Shown piece after piece: positions 1 through 8,035 of a stretch of 64,000 bases of DNA. How positions within the stretch are numbered: position 1 is the first letter of the stretch; each line of letters starts with the position of its first letter. The position numbers and the translations under genes were made by a program. The notes under the pieces were generated by a model that was given only the letters and a program-made list of their open reading frames with translations, did not search any database and was not told where the DNA came from. The stretch is from G963662905 sp965230045 (GTDB lineage: Bacteria > Bacteroidota > Bacteroidia > Bacteroidales > WRLA01), in the NCBI GenBank assembly GCA_965230045.1, contig OZ245940.1, positions 2,046,001-2,110,000 of the forward strand, written 5' to 3'.

Positions 1-327
1 AACTTTTACTTAACTCAAATGTACAAAGTTGAAGATGTAAAAACAACGACATGCCAACAATTAAGCAACGTTTTCCGGCCATAGCCGGAATATCCCGTTA
101 GGCGGGACAAGTAGTGCTTTGTGTTGAACAGCCTGTCCCGAGCCATTCGGGAAAACCGGTGTACCTATATATTGGGGAATCAATTTTTGCGGTATTTTCT
201 GCCAAATACCTTAAGGGAAGGGAAAGCAGGCCATTTTCAGCCGAAAAGCTTTGGTTTGCAATAATTCAAATGAACGTTTTGTCAAGATATGATGCCTGCC
301 ACAGTCCATTTTGTGGGGCTTAGGCAT
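1..327. other. Intergenic stretch with small hairpins, no gene supported
   Basis: No convincing gene is visible. Two short perfect hairpins stand side by side at 73-90 (7-bp arms TTCCGGC/GCCGGAA) and 93-107 (TCCCG/CGGGA). A further TCCCGA...TCGGGA half-palindrome lies near 136-153 and recurs near 2,536-2,551. The 69-codon frame at 114-323 has no domain, no ribosome binding site and biased repeat-like sequence, so I do not call it a gene. Confidence 0.5.
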
Positions 328-478
328 AATTAGAGTTCGTCTATAAAGTCGTGTTTTTAGTTCAGAATGTTCGAGGTCGAGGCATTCTCGGTATTGAAAA
401 TAAGGAGCTTACTAAAGTAAGTGACTGGTTTCAATACCGAGAATAACGCTGAGATCGGATATTATGGACAAAAACTAA
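328..478. repeat. Palindromic element, copy R1
   Basis: First of six related elements of about 150 bp (others at 4351, 4500, 43703, 43854 and 44001). The ends carry AATTAG followed by a GTCTATAAAGTC-like block on the left and the inverse, ATTATGGACA...CTAA, on the right. Inside is a large hairpin with 16-nt arms (ATTCTCGGTATTGAAA and its complement) around a loop containing GCTTACTAAAGTAAGT. There is no coding potential. It looks like a non-autonomous mobile element (MITE or REP type); the family is not assigned. Confidence 0.75.
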
Positions 479-535
479 CCATATCAGTCCTGCATTGCAG
501 GGGCAGAAGGAAAACAATAAAGCATGTGCATTTTC

Positions 536-793
536 TCAGCAATCATCCGGAGCCCTGATTCGCTCATGGAATGATTCGGGGATTATTTCCACGAGCCACA
601 TCCTCCCGCCACAGTTGGTGCAAAATCCCACAACAATGTTCATGCGTGTTTCTGCAATTTCTTCCCAGCCCATTTTCTTTTTTTGCGGCCTTGGCTGGTT
701 AAAATATTCATACAGGGCAGGCAAGGCCTTTCCTTTTGCAGCCGAAGACATACTGAATTCTTCATTAAATAAACCATTTTTGAATAAAATCAA
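536..793 (-). pseudogene. Fragment of a transposase-like zinc-ribbon tail
   Basis: An 85-codon frame ends at 536 and runs up to within 14 bp of the left end of the IS copy at 807. It starts only at a TTG and has a stop in frame just before it. The end carries CTNCGG (a CxxC knuckle) followed by an arginine-proline rich tail (RIRAPDDC), which recalls the C-terminal zinc-ribbon tail of IS91-type transposases. The N-terminal part is missing, and the sequence on the far side of the IS does not supply it. I infer a decayed gene fragment; the family assignment is tentative. Confidence 0.35.
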
Positions 794-806
794 TGAAGAA
801 CTCTAT

Positions 807-2497
807 CCTAAATTATTCATAAACCAAAAAAAAATAGGGAAATTTGTGCGATACCTCATTGATATTCAGTATCTTTATGTCGGCAAACAAAAACAAAAAT
901 CCCTATGGCTAAAAATACAAAGAATATTTCAAACAGTGGCACAAAACCACAGGAAATTACACAAAAGAGCCTTTTTCCTCTCACCAGTTCAAATGGCAAA
1001 AAGGTTGAGGTTAACTTTACTTTGAAAAAGACATCAAGTGATGGCGGCCTATTATTGCTTCGCGAAGTAGAAAAACAGCTTGGTTTAATCGACAGCCTTG
1101 CAGGCTGCATTGAAGACCCCCGCAACCAAAGTTATGTCAAGCACAGCACAAAACGCCTTCTAAGCCAGCGTATTATGCAAATTGCTGCAGGCTATGAAGA
1201 TGCAAATGACTGCAATGCGCTCAGGGACGATGAGGTAGTTAAGGTATGCTGTGAGACTACAGAAAGCCTTTCAGCCCAGCCTACAATGAGTCGTTTTGAG
1301 AATCAAATCACGGCTTCTCAGAACTACAAAATGGCCAAGGTCTTTGTAGATAAATTTATCGCTTCCTATGACCACGAACCAAAAATTATTATACTTGATT
1401 CTGACGATACAAGCAGCTTAACATATGGTAATCAGCAGCTTACCATGTTCAATAATTACTACGGGGACTATTGCTATATGCCTTTGCACATATATGAAGG
1501 CTTTTCGGGCAAGCTGGTAACCACTATCCTCAAACCTGGCCGCCGCAGCAAAAGCCTTGATGTTTTTTCGATCCACAAACGCATCATAAGCTACCTGCGC
1601 CAGCATTGGCCCAACACGATGATCATCCTTAGGGGCGACAGCCATTTTTGTTCCAAAGAGTTTATGGAGTGGGCAAGGGAGAGCCATAGGGTTGAATTTA
1701 TCACAGGGCTCAGTGGCAATTCTGTTTTAAACCAAAAGGCCAAAATAACCATAGAAAGCGCCAAAAAAAACTTCCAACAGTCGGGTACACCAGTGAAACG
1801 TTATCATAGCTTTCAATATCAGGCATCCAGTTGGGCTTTTGCCGAACGAGTGGTAGTCAAAGTAGAAGTAAGCAGCATGGGGACAAATGTAAGGTATATT
1901 GTCAGCAGCCTGCAAAATGTTCGTGCCAAGGCGCTTTACGAACAAGGATATTGTGCAAGGGGCGCAGCCGAATTGCGTATCAAAGAACATAAAACATACC
2001 TTAAGTCGGACAGGATGTCCTGCAACAGCTTTAAGGCCAATCAGTTCAGGTTGTTTTTGCATTCTGCTGCTTATGTCCTGATGCACAGCTTGCAAAGCAT
2101 GGCGTTAGTAGGGACAGAGTTTGCTAAAGCAACTATGAAAACACTTCAATTGAAGCTGATCAAAGTAGCTGCCCGGGTCAAAGTACTGAAATCAAAAATT
2201 AAAATAGAGCTGCCTGCAGAATTTTACAGCGACCGGGTGTTTATGAAATGCTTTAAGAAATTTGAAACCCTAAGGATTTAGGCCAAAATTCGGTAAGCTA
2301 ATGTTCTTCAACATCTTGATGTCAAATAAAATTTTCAATGGGCTTTACGGGAAAACCCAAATAGGAAAATTATGCTCATAAGCCATGTGATTAGAGTAAA
2401 TATATAGAAATTTAAGCGATTATTCTTGATTCGCAATGCCTGACCCTGCTCGGTTAAAAAATTTTGTCTGTTTTTGGGAGTTTATGAATTAAACAGG
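807..2497 (+). mobile_element. IS1380-family insertion sequence, copy 1 (complete)
   Basis: Complete element of 1,691 bp. The ends were set by comparison with copy 2 at 45861-47551. The left end starts CCTAAATTATTCATAAAC and the inverted right end starts CCTGTTTAATTCATAAAC, giving an imperfect terminal inverted repeat of about 19 bp. It is flanked by a 4-bp target duplication CTAT (803-806 and 2498-2501). It carries one transposase gene. The clean ends and target duplication indicate a fairly recent transposition. Confidence 0.93.
905..2281 (+). CDS. IS1380-family transposase (copy 1)
   Basis: DDE-type transposase of 458 residues, a usual length for IS1380 elements. It cuts and inserts its own element. 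Visible catalytic-core motifs are IIILDSDDT (about residue 160) and IILRGDSHFCSKEFMEW (about 240-256), which resemble the LDxD and RxDSxF...ELxxW motifs of the family. The C-terminal part is rich in basic residues. The start is the ATG at 905, 98 bp inside the left IS end. The copy at 45959 differs by only two residues (Tyr/Phe near 98 and Val/Ile near 425). The frame is intact, so the enzyme is probably functional. Weak minus-strand frames inside it are shadows. Confidence 0.93.
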   Translation: MAKNTKNISNSGTKPQEITQKSLFPLTSSNGKKVEVNFTLKKTSSDGGLLLLREVEKQLGLIDSLAGCIEDPRNQSYVKHSTKRLLSQRIMQIAAGYEDANDCNALRDDEVVKVCCETTESLSAQPTMSRFENQITASQNYKMAKVFVDKFIASYDHEPKIIILDSDDTSSLTYGNQQLTMFNNYYGDYCYMPLHIYEGFSGKLVTTILKPGRRSKSLDVFSIHKRIISYLRQHWPNTMIILRGDSHFCSKEFMEWARESHRVEFITGLSGNSVLNQKAKITIESAKKNFQQSGTPVKRYHSFQYQASSWAFAERVVVKVEVSSMGTNVRYIVSSLQNVRAKALYEQGYCARGAAELRIKEHKTYLKSDRMSCNSFKANQFRLFLHSAAYVLMHSLQSMALVGTEFAKATMKTLQLKLIKVAARVKVLKSKIKIELPAEFYSDRVFMKCFKKFETLRI

Positions 2498-2573
2498 CTA
2501 TAGGTAAGCCGTATGAGGGAAAACTTCATAGCCTGTCCCGACTTATTCGGGATACGGTTTGATGAAGGGGGTA

Positions 2574-2630
2574 CTGATAGCATACAAATAATTATTATCT
2601 TTACGGAGATTAAATGGAGTGTGCTATCAG
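2574..2630. repeat. 9-bp inverted repeat upstream of fic
   Basis: CTGATAGCA (2574-2582) is matched by its exact complement TGCTATCAG (2622-2630), enclosing 39 AT-rich bases. It lies between the right end of IS copy 1 and the fic promoter region. Its role is unknown; it could be a leftover element end or an operator. Nothing else is seen in 2498-2660 apart from the TCCCGA half-palindrome near 2,536. Confidence 0.45.
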
Positions 2631-2666
2631 GCTCTACTCTACTGGCCAAGCAGGAGAGAACGTGCA

Positions 2667-2760
2667 TGCGGAGAATAACGAGCATAAAAAGCGCATAATT
2701 TGCGGAGATTGTTTGATTTGCGGAGAAAAGGCCTTATATTTGCCGCATAAATTGCGGAGA
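2667..2760 (+). promoter_or_regulatory. Four direct repeats TGCGGAGA around the fic promoter
   Basis: The octamer TGCGGAGA occurs at 2667-2674, 2701-2708, 2719-2726 and 2753-2760, with start-to-start spacings of 34, 18 and 34. Copies two and three share the longer core TTTGCGGAGA, and copy four is ATTGCGGAGA. A Bacteroidota -7 box TATATTTG lies at 2735-2742, between copies three and four. The last copy doubles as the ribosome binding site region. This layout suggests an operator. Binding by the winged-helix tail of the downstream Fic protein is an inference. Confidence 0.65.
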
Positions 2761-2767
2761 TATAGTG

Positions 2768-3883
2768 ATGTATATTCATAATAGAACAAATTGGACAAAT
2801 TTTACCTGGAACGACAAGAAAGTTTTGTTGAAACTAAGCGAAACTCGAAACTTGCAGGGAAAACTATTAGGGCGAATGGAGTCTCTTGGATTTGATTTGC
2901 AAAATGAAGCCATGTTGAATACTTTAACGCTTGAAATAGTCAAATCATCTGAAATTGAAGGAGAAATTCTTGAAAAAGAACAAGTTCGCTCATCAATTGC
3001 TCGTAGTCTTGGTATTGATATAGCAGGAGCAATTGAGTCTGAAAGACATATTGATGGCATCGTTGAAATGATGCTTGACGCAACCCAACGCTATGATCTA
3101 CCTCTCACCAAAGAGAGATTATTTGGCTGGCATTCAGCATTATTCCCTACAGGTTGGAGTAAAATGTTTAAGATAGTCGTAGCGAACTGGAGAAAAGATT
3201 CCAAAGGCACAATGCAAGTCGTGTCAGGGCCATTAGGTAGAGAAAAGGTTCATTTTGAAGCCCCTGCTGCAGAACGGATTGACGCTGAAATGGATGAACT
3301 TATTGATTGGATTGAAAATGAAAAAGGAGTTGACCCTGTTCTTAAAGCTGCAATATCTCACCTGTGGTTTGTTACCATTCATCCATTTGAGGACGGAAAT
3401 GGACGTATAACGAGAGCGATTACTGAGATGATTTTAGCTCGTTCTGATAAAAGTGTCAAACGTTTCTATAGTATGTCGGCTCAAATCCGAACTGAAAGAA
3501 AACAATATTATGAGGTATTGGAAAAAACACAAAAAGGAGATTCTGACATAACCGAATGGATTTTATGGTTTTTGGATTGTTTGCAAGGAGCAATTAACTC
3601 TACTTATGAAGTGCTTCAGAGAGTGCTGGAAAAAGCAGAATTTTGGAAAATTCATTCTACTACTATTTTAAATGAACGACAACAAAAAATGATTAATCGC
3701 TTGTTAGATGGATTTACAGGCAAACTTACAACTACAAAGTGGGGCAAGATTTGTAAATGCTCTCAAGATACTGCACTTAGAGACATACAGGACTTGATTA
3801 AGAAAGATATTTTGCAAAAAGAAGCTAGTGGAGGAAGAAGTACAAATTATGAATTGATACCAATGCCAGGCTATAACAATTAA
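2768..3883 (+). CDS. Fic-domain protein (AMP transferase type) with winged-helix tail
   Basis: Fic enzymes usually transfer AMP from ATP to a target protein. The catalytic motif HPFEDGNGR is complete (about residues 205-213, counted from the ATG at 2768). A class II inhibitory motif [S/T]xxxE[G/N] appears as SSEIEG near residues 60-65, so activity is likely held back by an N-terminal helix. An N-terminal Fic_N-like region precedes the core. The last 60 residues look like a winged helix (KWGKICKCSQDTALRDIQDL), suggesting DNA binding and self-regulation. The ATG at 2768 is preferred over the in-frame GTG at 2765 because GGAGA lies 8-13 bp upstream of it. It sits alone between an IS and repeats, so it is likely an acquired accessory gene. 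The target is unknown. Confidence 0.9.
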   Translation: MYIHNRTNWTNFTWNDKKVLLKLSETRNLQGKLLGRMESLGFDLQNEAMLNTLTLEIVKSSEIEGEILEKEQVRSSIARSLGIDIAGAIESERHIDGIVEMMLDATQRYDLPLTKERLFGWHSALFPTGWSKMFKIVVANWRKDSKGTMQVVSGPLGREKVHFEAPAAERIDAEMDELIDWIENEKGVDPVLKAAISHLWFVTIHPFEDGNGRITRAITEMILARSDKSVKRFYSMSAQIRTERKQYYEVLEKTQKGDSDITEWILWFLDCLQGAINSTYEVLQRVLEKAEFWKIHSTTILNERQQKMINRLLDGFTGKLTTTKWGKICKCSQDTALRDIQDLIKKDILQKEASGGRSTNYELIPMPGYNN

Positions 3884-3991
3884 GCGCCCTGGCTGTGCGC
3901 AGCGCGAAGTCTGGACGTCCCCCAGCTACCGCGCGTGTCCCCACGCGTGGTACTGCCCAGCTACCGCGCGTGTCCCCACGCGTGGTACTGC
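3884..3991. repeat. REP-like hairpin cluster with two 35-bp direct repeats
   Basis: Directly after the fic stop lies a GC-rich palindromic stretch. A 35-bp unit starting CAGCTACCGCGCGTGTCC occurs twice in tandem (3923-3957 and 3958-3991). Each unit contains a hairpin with arms CGCGTG/CACGCG. Read on the minus strand, the hairpins are bordered by GTAC and GTAG, like the tetranucleotides bordering REP hairpins. The block lies just 3' of the RAYT transposase remnant, as REPs often do. Base composition is far from the AT-rich flanks. Confidence 0.7.
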
Positions 3992-3998
3992 TTAAATG

Positions 3999-4217
3999 TC
4001 AACCAAAATAACATCTTCGGGTATCCCTTTCTTTCTGCATAATCCAATGCACTACTGAAAACACCAGGCCATCTTCGGCAGGCTTTTGATGAACGTACCT
4101 GATTTTTTCCGAGATCACTTCATTGCTCAATAATTCAATCGGTTTACTGTCGTGCCTCCAGAATTGGTGGTTCTTGACATTTGAAGATTCTTTTACAGCT
4201 TTTGAGAAACTTTCCAA
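3999..4217 (-). pseudogene. Remnant of a REP-associated tyrosine transposase (RAYT)
   Basis: RAYT (Y1-transposase) proteins move or maintain REP palindromes. This 72-codon frame carries the family's typical C-terminal stretch: NHQFWRHDSKPIELLS followed by EKIRYVHQKPAEDGLVFS, which matches the usual pattern FW..D..PIEL.S...I..KL.YIH.NP...G.V. The N-terminal half, with the HUH motif and catalytic tyrosine, is absent. The tail after VFS is scrambled, so it is a pseudogene. It lies beside REP-like hairpins (3923-3991) and two larger palindromic elements (4351-4650), fitting the known RAYT/REP association. Confidence 0.7.
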
Positions 4218-4222
4218 TAAGC

Positions 4223-4273
4223 ATTCCTAATTGCACATGGAGTTGAACTTAAAAAAAACGCACAATTAGGAAT
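4223..4273. repeat. 11-bp inverted repeat
   Basis: ATTCCTAATTG (4223-4233) is matched by CAATTAGGAAT (4263-4273), enclosing a 29-nt loop that contains an A-tract. It lies at the broken 5' side of the RAYT remnant and may be part of the old element or a separate small palindrome. Nothing else is recognised from 4274 to 4350. Confidence 0.45.
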
Positions 4274-4350
4274 TAGGGCAAGCTTGATGCTGCGCCAGTA
4301 GGAGAGGCAGTTCATCCCTCGCTTCTTTATGGAATGTTGCCTGGGCCGAT

Positions 4351-4504
4351 AATTAGTTTCTGTCCATAATGTCCGATCTCAGTGTTATTCTTGTTCTGCA
4401 ACCAAGTCATTTACTAAGGTAAACTCCTTGTTTTCAGCCCTGCGAATGCCTCGACCTCGAACATTCTGAATCAGAAACCCGACTTTATAGACGAACTCTA
4501 ATTA
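4351..4504. repeat. Palindromic element, copy R2 (inverted relative to R1)
   Basis: Same family as R1 but in reverse orientation. It begins AATTAGTTTCTGTCCATAAT and ends with GACTTTATAGACGAACTC and TAATTAG. The conserved GCCTCGACCTCGAACATTC block is shared with R1 and R6 in complement. The central hairpin arms are poorly matched here, so this copy looks decayed. Its right end TAATTAG is shared with the left end of R3. Confidence 0.7.
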
Positions 4505-4650
4505 GTGTTTGTCCACAGAGTCGGGTTTCTGAGCTAGAAAGTCCGATAACGAGGCTTGTGCAGCCCGAAAAAGCGGAGTTTACTGGGGTAAATGAGCATT
4601 TTTCGGGCAAGCGTAACGAAGTTAGCGGACTTTATAGACGGAAACTAATT
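4500..4650. repeat. Palindromic element, copy R3
   Basis: Begins AATTAGTGTTTGTCCACAGAG and ends with ACTTTATAGACGGAAAC and TAATTA. A hairpin with GCCCGAAAAAGC facing GCATTTTTCGGGC surrounds GGAGTTTACTGGGGTAAAT. Outer arms share GTCCGATAAC/GTTAGCGGAC. It is nearly the exact reverse complement of R5 (43854-44006), so these two are a closely related pair 39 kb apart in opposite orientation. Confidence 0.75.
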
Positions 4651-4740
4651 ATGGGCTTTCAATACCTGCAACCCAAAGCCTTAAGTCCTTTTAACTTATC
4701 CCAAAGTTATTCACAGAAGCACTTTGCAATCCAATTTTAT

Positions 4741-4748
4741 TAATTTTG
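4741..4748 (+). promoter_or_regulatory. Promoter -7 box of the TPR gene
   Basis: TAATTTTG fits the Bacteroidota -7 consensus TAnnTTTG and lies 26 bp before the ATG at 4775. The nearest TTTG (4723-4726) is only 14 nt upstream, shorter than the usual spacer, so the -33 element is uncertain. Confidence 0.5.
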
Positions 4749-4774
4749 CAGAGTGAACATGCTAAAAGCACTGA

Positions 4775-6199
4775 ATGAATACACAATATGGTCCAATAGA
4801 TGAGGAGGAATTCGGGGGGCTTCTGGGGCGCTATGAAGATATGCTGAACCGGAAGGAATCCTACTTCTTTGATGTGGAAGATTTCGAGAGCATCATTAAC
4901 TATTACCTTGATAATGACATGCTTTCGCGCGCCAATCAGGCATTGCGCTTTGCATTGCAGATTTATCCTTCTCATGTTAGCCTGAAAATTAAACAGGCAC
5001 AACTTTTCTCTGCCGAGAACAAAGAGGACAAGGCTTTGAACATCCTTTCTCAGGCCGAACAGCTGGAACCCGGAAATTCCGAAATATTCCTTACCAAAGG
5101 CGCTATATACAGTAAGCTCAACCGTAACGAAGCTTCTATTGCTGAATTTATGAAATCGCTCAGCGATGAAGACGTGCAGGAAGAAGCTTTTTCGAGCATT
5201 GCCCTCGAATATGAAAAGCTGGGCGAATACGGACAAGCAATTGATTACCTGAAGAAATCACTGGCGCTGGATTATGATAATGAATCGGTACTGACCGAGC
5301 TGGCTTTTTGCTACGAAATGGCGCAAAAGCACAGCGATGCTATTGGTTTTTACAAGGCTTATCTCGATGAACGCCCTTTTTCTACCATTGGCTGGTTTAA
5401 TCTGGGTTTGGCTTATAGTGCCCTCGACCAGCAGGAAGAAGCCATTGATGCCTATGATTTTGCTTTGGCCATTGATGAAGAACATGCTTCATCCGTGTTC
5501 AATCGGGCAAACAGCCTGGCCAATCTCGGACGTTATCAGGAGGCCATAGAATCGTACAGGGATTCTGCAAAATACGAACCCGGCGACTACCTTACCTATT
5601 TCTATATGGGCGAGTGCTTTGAAAAGCTGGGCGATTATGCCAATGCGCTGGAAAACTACCGCAAATCGCTCGAACTCGACAGTTTTTCATCAGATACCTG
5701 GCTGGGTATCGGTGTTTGCCTGGCCGAAATGGACCGTCCCTCAGAGGCTTTGCCTTATGTGGAAAAAGCTATTGAGCTGGAACCCAATACCGGCGATAAC
5801 TGGTTTGTGATGGGCGACCTGCAAATGCGCCTGAATCGTTTTGATAAAGCAGTCGAAGCTTATAACCGCGTTATTTTTCTGGAAAAAGAAAATGCGGACG
5901 CATGGCTGGAACGTGCTGCTGCCTATCTGGAACTCGAAAATACACAAGAAGCAATCGCATCACTGCAGGAGGCTTTGATCCATCTTCCGGCGAATCCTGT
6001 ACTGCATTTCCGACTGGCCGGCATTTTGGCTTTAAGTGGTGATGTCCCAACAGCTCTTGCAGAATTTGAAAAAGGACTGCAAATCAATGCCCGGCTCTTT
6101 CATGAAACCTATGTTTATGATGCCGGTCTGGTTGAGAATGACGCTTTCCTGGATTTGCTGGATCAATACGCAGGCGAGGATTTTACCGACGAACAATAA
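4775..6199 (+). CDS. Tetratricopeptide-repeat protein
   Basis: The protein has 474 residues and is built almost wholly of TPR helices. About eleven 34-residue units can be read from residue 45 to 450, with the usual W/L-G-Y-A-P spacing (for example GWFNLGLAYSALDQQEEAIDAYDFALAI and its neighbours). There is no signal peptide and no other domain. TPR proteins act as docking scaffolds; the partner is unknown. It is the first gene of the core stretch after the repeat-rich patch. The acidic composition and lack of a membrane segment suggest a cytoplasmic location. Confidence 0.88.
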   Translation: MNTQYGPIDEEEFGGLLGRYEDMLNRKESYFFDVEDFESIINYYLDNDMLSRANQALRFALQIYPSHVSLKIKQAQLFSAENKEDKALNILSQAEQLEPGNSEIFLTKGAIYSKLNRNEASIAEFMKSLSDEDVQEEAFSSIALEYEKLGEYGQAIDYLKKSLALDYDNESVLTELAFCYEMAQKHSDAIGFYKAYLDERPFSTIGWFNLGLAYSALDQQEEAIDAYDFALAIDEEHASSVFNRANSLANLGRYQEAIESYRDSAKYEPGDYLTYFYMGECFEKLGDYANALENYRKSLELDSFSSDTWLGIGVCLAEMDRPSEALPYVEKAIELEPNTGDNWFVMGDLQMRLNRFDKAVEAYNRVIFLEKENADAWLERAAAYLELENTQEAIASLQEALIHLPANPVLHFRLAGILALSGDVPTALAEFEKGLQINARLFHETYVYDAGLVENDAFLDLLDQYAGEDFTDEQ

Positions 6200-6302
6200 G
6201 AACTGGAGCACAGGTTTTCTTTTGTCCGACAGGAGCATTAATAAAAAAGGATATTGCGAAACGCTTGATTATTCACAATTTGCCGATCAAAAATAAAAGC
6301 TG

Positions 6303-6917
6303 ATGAATATTTTCCGAAGATTATACGATTGGGTATTGCACTGGGCAGAAAGTCCTTATGGTGCAGTGGCGCTTTTTGTTTTGTCATTTGCCGAAGCATC
6401 ATTTTTCCCCATTCCGCCCGATCCTCTGCTGATTGCGCTGGTGCTGGGCGCGCAAAACAAAGCATTCCGCTATGCACTCAATGCAACCATTGGCTCGGCT
6501 ACCGGGGCCATTTTCGGATATTATATCGGCTATGCCATTTGGTGGGGCGCCGATGGTTCCTTCTCTTCCGTGGCCAATTTCTTTTTCGATAATATTCCCG
6601 GATTTACCACAGCAGTTTTCGACCGCGTACAGGCATTATACGAACAGTGGAATTTCTGGGTGGTTTTCACCGCCGGATTTACACCTATTCCGTTTAAAGT
6701 ATTCACCATAGCAGCAGGCGCTTTCAATGTGAACATTTTTATGGTGGTCATTGCTTCTTTGGTGTCACGCGCCGGGCGTTTCTTCCTCGTGGCATGGCTC
6801 ATCTGGAAATACGGAAAATCCATTAAAGCATTCATCGACAAATACTTCAACCTGCTCGCCATCCTCTTTACTGTTCTTCTAATTGGTGGTTTTGTGGCGA
6901 TCAAATATCTTTTTTAA
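6303..6917 (+). CDS. YqaA-type membrane protein (DedA/SNARE-associated family)
   Basis: Integral membrane protein of 204 residues with several hydrophobic helices. The family signature is visible in the N-terminal half: a re-entrant segment with FAEASFFPIPPDPLLIAL (about residues 27-44) and a glycine-rich SATGAIFGYYIGY segment (about 64-76). A second conserved block, FTAGFTPIPFKVFTIAAGAF, follows near 122-141. DedA-like proteins are linked to lipid scrambling and membrane homeostasis; the exact role of the YqaA branch is unknown. The stop is 2 bp before the aroE start, so the two genes are probably co-transcribed. Confidence 0.85.
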   Translation: MNIFRRLYDWVLHWAESPYGAVALFVLSFAEASFFPIPPDPLLIALVLGAQNKAFRYALNATIGSATGAIFGYYIGYAIWWGADGSFSSVANFFFDNIPGFTTAVFDRVQALYEQWNFWVVFTAGFTPIPFKVFTIAAGAFNVNIFMVVIASLVSRAGRFFLVAWLIWKYGKSIKAFIDKYFNLLAILFTVLLIGGFVAIKYLF

Positions 6918-6919
6918 GC

Positions 6920-7663
6920 ATGAAAACTTTTGGCCTGATCGGATATCCGCTGGGACATTCATGGTCGGCTGCTTATTTTTCTGAAAAGTTCCGCCGTTTG
7001 GGACTTGATGATCATGCTTACCGGCTGTTTCCTCTAAAAAATATTCAGGAATTTACCGAACTCCGGAAAACTCATCCCCGGCTCATTGGGCTGAATGTGA
7101 CGATTCCTTATAAACAATCGGTAATCCCTTTTCTGGATTTGCTTGATGATGTGGCATCAGCTATTGGCGCAGTAAACTGCATACTAAAAAGCCCGGAAGG
7201 GAAATTCAAAGGTTTCAATACCGATGCTTTTGGTTTTGAAAAAGCTTTGCGTCTGAAAAACGGTCATCAACGAAAAAATGTTTTGGTATTGGGTACGGGC
7301 GGTGCATCAAAAGCTGTGGTTTATGTTTTGCGAAAGCTCGGAATTTCATATCAGTTGGTTTCCCGGAAAGCATCACCGAATATTCTGAGCTATAATAATT
7401 TAGATGCCAACACTTTCAAATGCTTTGATTTGATCATCAATACCACGCCTTTGGGAATGTGCCCCAATGTGGAAAGCTGTCCTGATCTACCCTGGGATGG
7501 GGCGGGCAGTCACCAGTTATTTTTTGATCTGGTGTATAATCCGGAGCAGACCGCATTTCTCGAAAAAGCAGCCGCAAGGGGAGCGCAAACCGAAAATGGC
7601 TCGAAAATGCTGGAATTGCAGGCCGATGCATCATGGGAAATATGGAATAAATCGCAGCTTTGA
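6920..7663 (+). CDS. aroE: Shikimate dehydrogenase
   Basis: Reduces 3-dehydroshikimate to shikimate with NADPH in aromatic amino acid synthesis. The protein has 247 residues, slightly short for the family, as in other Bacteroidota. Substrate-binding serines lie in GHSWS (Ser14, Ser16) and the catalytic lysine in NVTIPYK (Lys65). The NTDAFGF block holds the partner aspartate. The nucleotide-binding loop reads GTGGASKA (about residues 125-132). The ATG lies 2 bp after the preceding membrane-protein gene, so it shares that transcript. Confidence 0.95.
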   Translation: MKTFGLIGYPLGHSWSAAYFSEKFRRLGLDDHAYRLFPLKNIQEFTELRKTHPRLIGLNVTIPYKQSVIPFLDLLDDVASAIGAVNCILKSPEGKFKGFNTDAFGFEKALRLKNGHQRKNVLVLGTGGASKAVVYVLRKLGISYQLVSRKASPNILSYNNLDANTFKCFDLIINTTPLGMCPNVESCPDLPWDGAGSHQLFFDLVYNPEQTAFLEKAAARGAQTENGSKMLELQADASWEIWNKSQL

Positions 7664-7723
7664 ACGTTATTCCCTTTTTAACGTTATTTTTGGAGACACA
7701 AACATCAATTATTTCAGAGATTT

Positions 7724-8035
7724 ATGTCAGTATTGCTCGAATTTGCTATGTTCCCAACCGATAAGGGAGCAAGCGTAAGTGCTTATGTGAAGCGCATCAT
7801 TGCCCATATCCGCGATAAAGGATATAACTACAAACTTACTGCAATGGGAACCATTGTTGAAACCGAAACACTGGATGAAGCTTTGGAAGTGGTCAGGGAG
7901 TCCTATGCGCAGCTGGAGGAAGATTGCGAACGCGTGTATTCCAGTCTGAAATTTGATATCCGAAAAGGCAGCGAAAACCGCATGGACAAAAAACCGGCCA
8001 GTATTGAAGAAAAAATAGGGAAAGTCAGTAAATGA
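7724..8035 (+). CDS. MTH1187-family thiamine-binding protein (DUF77)
   Basis: Small ferredoxin-like-fold protein of 103 residues. The family hallmarks are the N-terminal strand LLEFAMFPTDKG and the central YNYKLTAMGTIVET segment, followed by EVVRESYAQLEE. Relatives bind thiamine or a related pyrimidine and form tetramers; the physiological role is not settled. Its TGA overlaps the ATG of the following PAP2 gene (ATGA), suggesting translational coupling. Confidence 0.88.
   Translation: MSVLLEFAMFPTDKGASVSAYVKRIIAHIRDKGYNYKLTAMGTIVETETLDEALEVVRESYAQLEEDCERVYSSLKFDIRKGSENRMDKKPASIEEKIGKVSK

Noticed and set aside
114..323. 69-codon frame at the window start
   Set aside because: No ribosome binding site, repeat-like sequence and no recognisable domain.
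495..1025. 176-codon plus-strand frame
   Set aside because: It crosses the IS left boundary and overlaps the transposase start in another frame; low-complexity Phe-rich sequence.
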